A stretch of 64,000 nucleotides of DNA, from assembly GCA_025462725.1 (NCBI GenBank), contig JAOAPE010000014.1:89817-153816 (forward strand). Direction: 5' to 3'. A program made the position numbers and the translations under genes. Source of the stretch: Terriglobales bacterium (GTDB lineage Bacteria > Acidobacteriota > Terriglobia > Terriglobales > Acidobacteriaceae). This document shows, piece by piece, positions 61,618 to 64,000 of the stretch (positions are counted from its first letter, which is position 1; each line of letters opens with the position of its first letter). Under the pieces are notes generated by a model, which was not told where the DNA came from, did not search any database, and worked only from the letters and a program-made list of their open reading frames with translations.

Positions 61618-62484
61618 GTGGCCAACAACATCGTAACGTTCACAACCGATTTCGGCACCTCTGACCATTACGTCGGCGCCATGAAGGGCGTCATCCTTCG
61701 CCTGAATCCAGAGGCGAAGATCGTCGACATCAGCAACTCCGTCAACTCCTTCGACATCCTCGACGGCGCGCTCACCATCGCGCAGACTTACCAGTTCTTC
61801 CCAGCCGACACCATTCACATGGTCATCGTCGATCCCGGCGTCGGAACCGCGCGACGTCCGCTGCTCGTCACTACTGAGAAGCACAAGTTCATCGCGCCCG
61901 ACAACGGCGTGCTCTCGCTGGTCTACGAGCGAGAAGAACGGCTCAGCGTCAGGCACATCACTTCCGAGCACTACTTCCTTTCGCCTATCAGCCAAACATT
62001 CCATGGCCGCGACATCTTCGCTCCGTGCGCAGGATGGCTCAGCAAAGGCGTTGAGACATCGAAGTTCGGGGAAGAGGTCACTGACTTCGCCCGATTCGCC
62101 GCACCCAAACCGAAGCCGGCGAGTCCGATGGTGATGAAAGGCGTGATCCTCAAAGCGGACAAGTTCGGCAACTTGATCACGAACCTCACCGCCAAAGAAG
62201 TTCCGGCAATGTTCCAAACTCCAGCGCCGCCGTTCAAGATCATCGTCAACAATAAAGAGATCACGACGATGCGCGCCGCATACGCGCTTGGCATGCACAA
62301 TGAAGTCTTCGCGATCGTCGGCAGCATGGGTTACCTGGAAATCGCGTCCAATCGCGGCTCCGCAAAAGCGCTGCTCGGCGCCGACCGCGGCTCCGAGATC
62401 GGCATCATGATCGATGGAGTCACTTACGCTCCGCCCGCAGCAGCGGCTCCAGCGACACCGCCCGCGGCAGCAGCCACTACGTAG
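61618..62484 (+). CDS. SAM hydroxide adenosyltransferase (DUF62 / S-adenosylmethionine hydrolase family)
   Basis: A 288-residue protein of the DUF62 family. The N-terminal motif is FTTDFGTSDHYVGAMKGVIL (about 6-25), then HMVIVDPGVGTARRPLL (about 65-81) and FIAPDNGVLSLV. The C-terminal domain begins with KADKFGNLITNL. Family members split S-adenosylmethionine into adenosine and methionine, or use halides. A Pro/Ala-rich tail of about 18 residues follows. GTG at 61618 is chosen because the conserved part starts four codons later and GAGG precedes it; the frame continues back to 61501. Confidence 0.88.
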   Translation: MANNIVTFTTDFGTSDHYVGAMKGVILRLNPEAKIVDISNSVNSFDILDGALTIAQTYQFFPADTIHMVIVDPGVGTARRPLLVTTEKHKFIAPDNGVLSLVYEREERLSVRHITSEHYFLSPISQTFHGRDIFAPCAGWLSKGVETSKFGEEVTDFARFAAPKPKPASPMVMKGVILKADKFGNLITNLTAKEVPAMFQTPAPPFKIIVNNKEITTMRAAYALGMHNEVFAIVGSMGYLEIASNRGSAKALLGADRGSEIGIMIDGVTYAPPAAAAPATPPAAAATT

Positions 62485-62496
62485 TTTGCTTTGTTC

Positions 62497-62518
62497 TGAC
62501 TACTGAGCACTGGCCACT
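62497..62518 (+). repeat. intergenic word repeat (CTGACTACTGAGCACTGGCC type)
   Basis: Right after the SAM hydrolase stop, the words CTGACTACTGAGCACTGGCC and ACTGCC repeat with slight changes. They are the same words as in the spacer at 9968-9999. Confidence 0.55.
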
Positions 62519-62522
62519 GCCT

Positions 62523-62756
62523 TTACGGATTCTTCGGCTTCGGCCTCGTGTAGTTTTCCATCTCTGCGGTCCATTCGAGGAACCGCGCCAGCTCAAACCG
62601 TTCCCGCCAGACGAATCCCCAGAATGCAGTGAATCCGATCTTGTCCATCTTCAATCCCGTGTAGGTCTCAATGCGCCAGCGCAGATACGGACTTCGCCAC
62701 GGCGTCAGCCGATATCCTCTGGTCGCATTCCACGCAAATCGAATGATGTTACGCAT
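62523..62756 (-). CDS. conserved small protein, function unknown
   Basis: A 77-residue basic protein. The central part (GYRLTPWRSPYLRWRIETYT) is rich in aromatic residues and Arg, and is followed by FWGFVWRERFELARFLEWTA. I recognise this as a hypothetical protein common in acidobacterial genomes, but no function is known to me. ATG at 62756 is used; the open frame continues upstream to 62978 through the hairpin repeats, which is not coding-like. It might be a small membrane-associated or RNA-binding protein given its charge. Confidence 0.7.
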   Translation of the reverse strand: MRNIIRFAWNATRGYRLTPWRSPYLRWRIETYTGLKMDKIGFTAFWGFVWRERFELARFLEWTAEMENYTRPKPKNP

Positions 62757-62784
62757 TGGACGTCTTCGATGAGTATAGCAATCC

Positions 62785-62955
62785 CTCCCAAGGCTAAAGC
62801 CCATTTGTAACTCGCCTTTACACGGGTCGACTTCGCTCAGGGCAGGTCCCGCTCTTCTACCTTCAGCGGCTAAAGCCGCTTCGTAATCGGCAGCGTTGAT
62901 GCAGGCCTGAAGGCCTGCGCCACCCGATTGTATGCGGCCACGGCTAAAGGCCGTA
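62785..62955 (+). repeat. cluster of hairpin repeats of the GGCTAAAGCC / GGCCTGAAGGCC type
   Basis: Several short palindromes are packed here: AGCGGC-TAAA-GCCGCT (62865-62880), GCAGGCCT-GA-AGGCCTGC (62901-62918) and ACGGC-TAAAG-GCCGT (62940-62954), with an imperfect GGCTAAAGCC at 62791-62800. They separate the small basic protein from the TPR gene at 63007. The words are related to each other but differ in flanks. Confidence 0.8.
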
Positions 62956-63006
62956 CTTGGACTACCCTCGCTTTCCACCCTCTGCGGTTAGAATGGATTT
63001 CACCTG

Positions 63007-63348
63007 ATGTCCGTGAACGAACAAGCTGAATCGCATTACTACGCCGCGCTCGACCTCTACGCCGACGGCGACCATCAGCGCGCCATCGCCGAATATCAAA
63101 AGGCCATCGACCTCGATCCCACATTCACTGACGCCATGCACGGACTCTCACGCGTCCACCAGGACCTCGACCAACTCGATGAGGCCATCGCCGTCTCAAA
63201 CCGCATCGTCGCAGTCGATGCGAATGACATCCTCGCCCACACCAGCCTGTCTATCCTTTATCAGAAGAAAGGCATGGTTCCTGAAGCCGAGTCCGAGGCG
63301 AATAAGGCGCGCATTCTGGGGTGGACAGAGCAGCTTAAGAAAAAGTAG
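63007..63348 (+). CDS. small TPR protein
   Basis: A 113-residue, soluble protein made of three TPR units: SHYYAALDLYADGDHQRAIA (about 9-28), AMHGLSRVHQDLDQLDEAIA (about 43-62) and AHTSLSILYQKKGMVPEAES (about 77-96). A capping helix with EANKARILGWTEQLKKK ends it. Three-unit TPR proteins act as adaptors. It begins seven codons after the repeat cluster, and its only context is hairpin repeats on one side and reiterated words on the other. No specific role can be given. Confidence 0.85.
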   Translation: MSVNEQAESHYYAALDLYADGDHQRAIAEYQKAIDLDPTFTDAMHGLSRVHQDLDQLDEAIAVSNRIVAVDANDILAHTSLSILYQKKGMVPEAESEANKARILGWTEQLKKK

Positions 63349-63480
63349 TTTGTGATTCGCAGGTCGTAGTTCGTAATTGGGTCGAGAAATCGCGAATACA
63401 CGAATGAATTACTCCCGGCGATCCTTTCGGCTGTTACGACCAATGAACCACGAGCTACGAACTACGTTCTTCGCTAGTAA
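63349..63480 (+). repeat. intergenic word repeats (TAGTTCGTAATTGG / GAGCTACGAACTACG type)
   Basis: After the TPR gene the sequence consists of near-copies in both orientations: GGTCGTAGTTCGTAATTGGG at about 63362-63381, then GAACCACGAGCTACGAACTA at about 63446-63465 as the partly complementary form. This is a loose inverted pair in addition to the word repetition. It fills most of the spacer before the zinc-ribbon gene at 63571. Confidence 0.55.
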
Positions 63481-63570
63481 CCTTCCCTCCCCATTACCAC
63501 AACAGCTTCCCGCTTTTTCTTGAATTCCCGTCTGCGCGGGTGTAAAACCATGCCCGTGCGGGAGGTGACA

Positions 63571-63789
63571 ATGCACAAGGTCACCATGAAATCTGGACAG
63601 GCCCTTTATGCGAAGTGTCCGTCGTGCAAGGGACTGATGCAAGTCCACTCCAATCCGAACAAAGGGCCGATGTCGCTGGCCTTCAACCATCCCAAGCAAT
63701 CGTTCGACGCAAAGTGTCCCGGCTGCGCCAAAGATTTCACGTGGACACCGGAAGAGTTGGTGGCGGCGGAGATCGCGGCGAGCTGTTAG
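63571..63789 (+). CDS. small zinc-ribbon protein
   Basis: A 72-residue protein with two CxxC pairs: CPSCKGLMQV (about 16-25) and CPGCAKDFTW (about 51-60), a spacing of about 35 residues. The second pair is followed by TPEELVAAEIAASC. This is a zinc-ribbon fold of unknown role. The ATG at 63571 has a GGAGG site at a good distance (GGGAGGTGACAATG); two earlier in-frame starts lack one. It follows the small TPR gene after a repeat-filled spacer. Confidence 0.7.
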   Translation: MHKVTMKSGQALYAKCPSCKGLMQVHSNPNKGPMSLAFNHPKQSFDAKCPGCAKDFTWTPEELVAAEIAASC

Positions 63790-63890
63790 CTGGTAGCTCT
63801 TAGCTCTTAGCTGTTAGCTGTTAGCTTGGGTCAAAAGCCGTCAGCCATCAGCAAACCAGCAGCTCTCAGCTATCAGGTTTCAGGTGTCAG
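63787..63890 (+). repeat. intergenic word repeats (AGCTGTTAGCTGTTAGC / CAGCTATCAGG type)
   Basis: Directly after the zinc-ribbon gene the words GCTGTTAGC, GGTAGCTCTTAGC, TCAGCCATCAGC, CAGCTCTCAGC and ATCAGGTTTCAGG repeat for about 100 bases with drifting sequence. It is the longest such tract in the window. Confidence 0.65.
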
Positions 63891-63940
63891 TGAAACCGAA
63901 AGGCAAGATCAACACCGCTCGCGCCAGCGGATGAATGCGC

Positions 63941-63988
63941 CCTACCCCCCTCCCCCCTCCCCTAAGATAGCCAGAATGACGACTTTAG
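63941..63988 (-). repeat. dispersed repeat, copy 2 (inverted copy of 15799-15842)
   Basis: Read on the minus strand this carries the same 21-base core as copy 1 and a longer G-rich tract (runs of four, six and six G). The spacing from core to G-tract is four bases shorter than in copy 1. The window ends 12 bases later, so its full extent is unknown. Confidence 0.75.
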
Positions 63989-64000
63989 ACGGAAAGTGCC

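Noticed and set aside
61549..62298. A 249-residue minus-strand frame across the SAM hydrolase gene
   Set aside because: It mirrors the DUF62 codons, is full of Asp/Glu/Arg typical of antisense reading, and has no domain match; the plus-strand gene has strong motifs.

Overview
The window looks like chromosomal DNA of a soil-type Acidobacteriota (Terriglobia / Koribacter-like) bacterium. This is an inference from gene content and style: many secreted S9 and M14 peptidases, TPR lipoproteins, MacB-type permeases, the futalosine menaquinone gene mqnE, kelch/MBG cell-surface proteins, and intergenic spacers filled with short hairpin repeats and reiterated words. There is one tRNA (Asn-GTT), no rRNA, no CRISPR, and no clear phage or insertion sequence.

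Layout. 1-5.8 kb: MacB/FtsX permeases, a membrane hybrid histidine kinase, a frameshifted 2-hydroxyacid dehydrogenase and a GAF protein. 5.9-11.8 kb: TPR protein, HAD phosphatase, lytic transglycosylase, LPG-synthase-like membrane protein, nrdR, an isocitrate dehydrogenase-like gene and a cupredoxin-like lipoprotein. 11.9-16.3 kb: an overlapping heme A / oxidase-assembly run (ctaA, ctaB, ABC ATPase, ABC-2 permease, DUF420). 16.4-25.2 kb: ssb, an S9 peptidase, a frataxin-like gene, aroA, TPR proteins, an alpha/beta hydrolase and a PspC protein.

25.2-31 kb is the most unusual regulatory region. It is a small flagellar-control island (fliA, an HDOD gene, flgM-like, flgN-like and a short gene with a hook-protein-like tail) and no other flagellar structural gene in the window. 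fliA has a near-consensus sigma-54 promoter. The adjacent sigma-54 activator lacks a DNA-binding domain, has a degenerate receiver and is frameshifted. Next to it are a kinase with eroded ATP-binding motifs and a frameshifted OmpR-type regulator.

31-36 kb: an HD-GYP regulator, an ECF sigma/anti-sigma pair, a deoxyribosyltransferase-like protein, thymidine kinase and a Kir-type potassium channel. 36.2-42.9 kb: a 2233-residue secreted protein (kelch domain, 17 MBG-type repeats including 14 units of exactly 240 nt, PxKF-like end). 43-50.5 kb: an M14 peptidase, a short KdpD/KdpE-like pair without kdpFABC, a porin, a Big_2 lipoprotein and a cNMP-binding protein. 50.6-64 kb: class II photolyase, tRNA-Asn, prolyl oligopeptidase, a bacterial eRF1-like protein encoded next to a fusion of a ribosome hibernation factor (HPF) and a sigma-factor-like region, mqnE, a GNAT acetyltransferase, a large TPR lipoprotein, a SAM hydrolase and small genes set among repeats.

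The two best candidates for something new are the HPF-sigma fusion with its eRF1-like partner (54.7-57.1 kb), which could link ribosome state to transcription, and the sigma-54/fliA/flgM control island. All functions are read from sequence; no database search was run.
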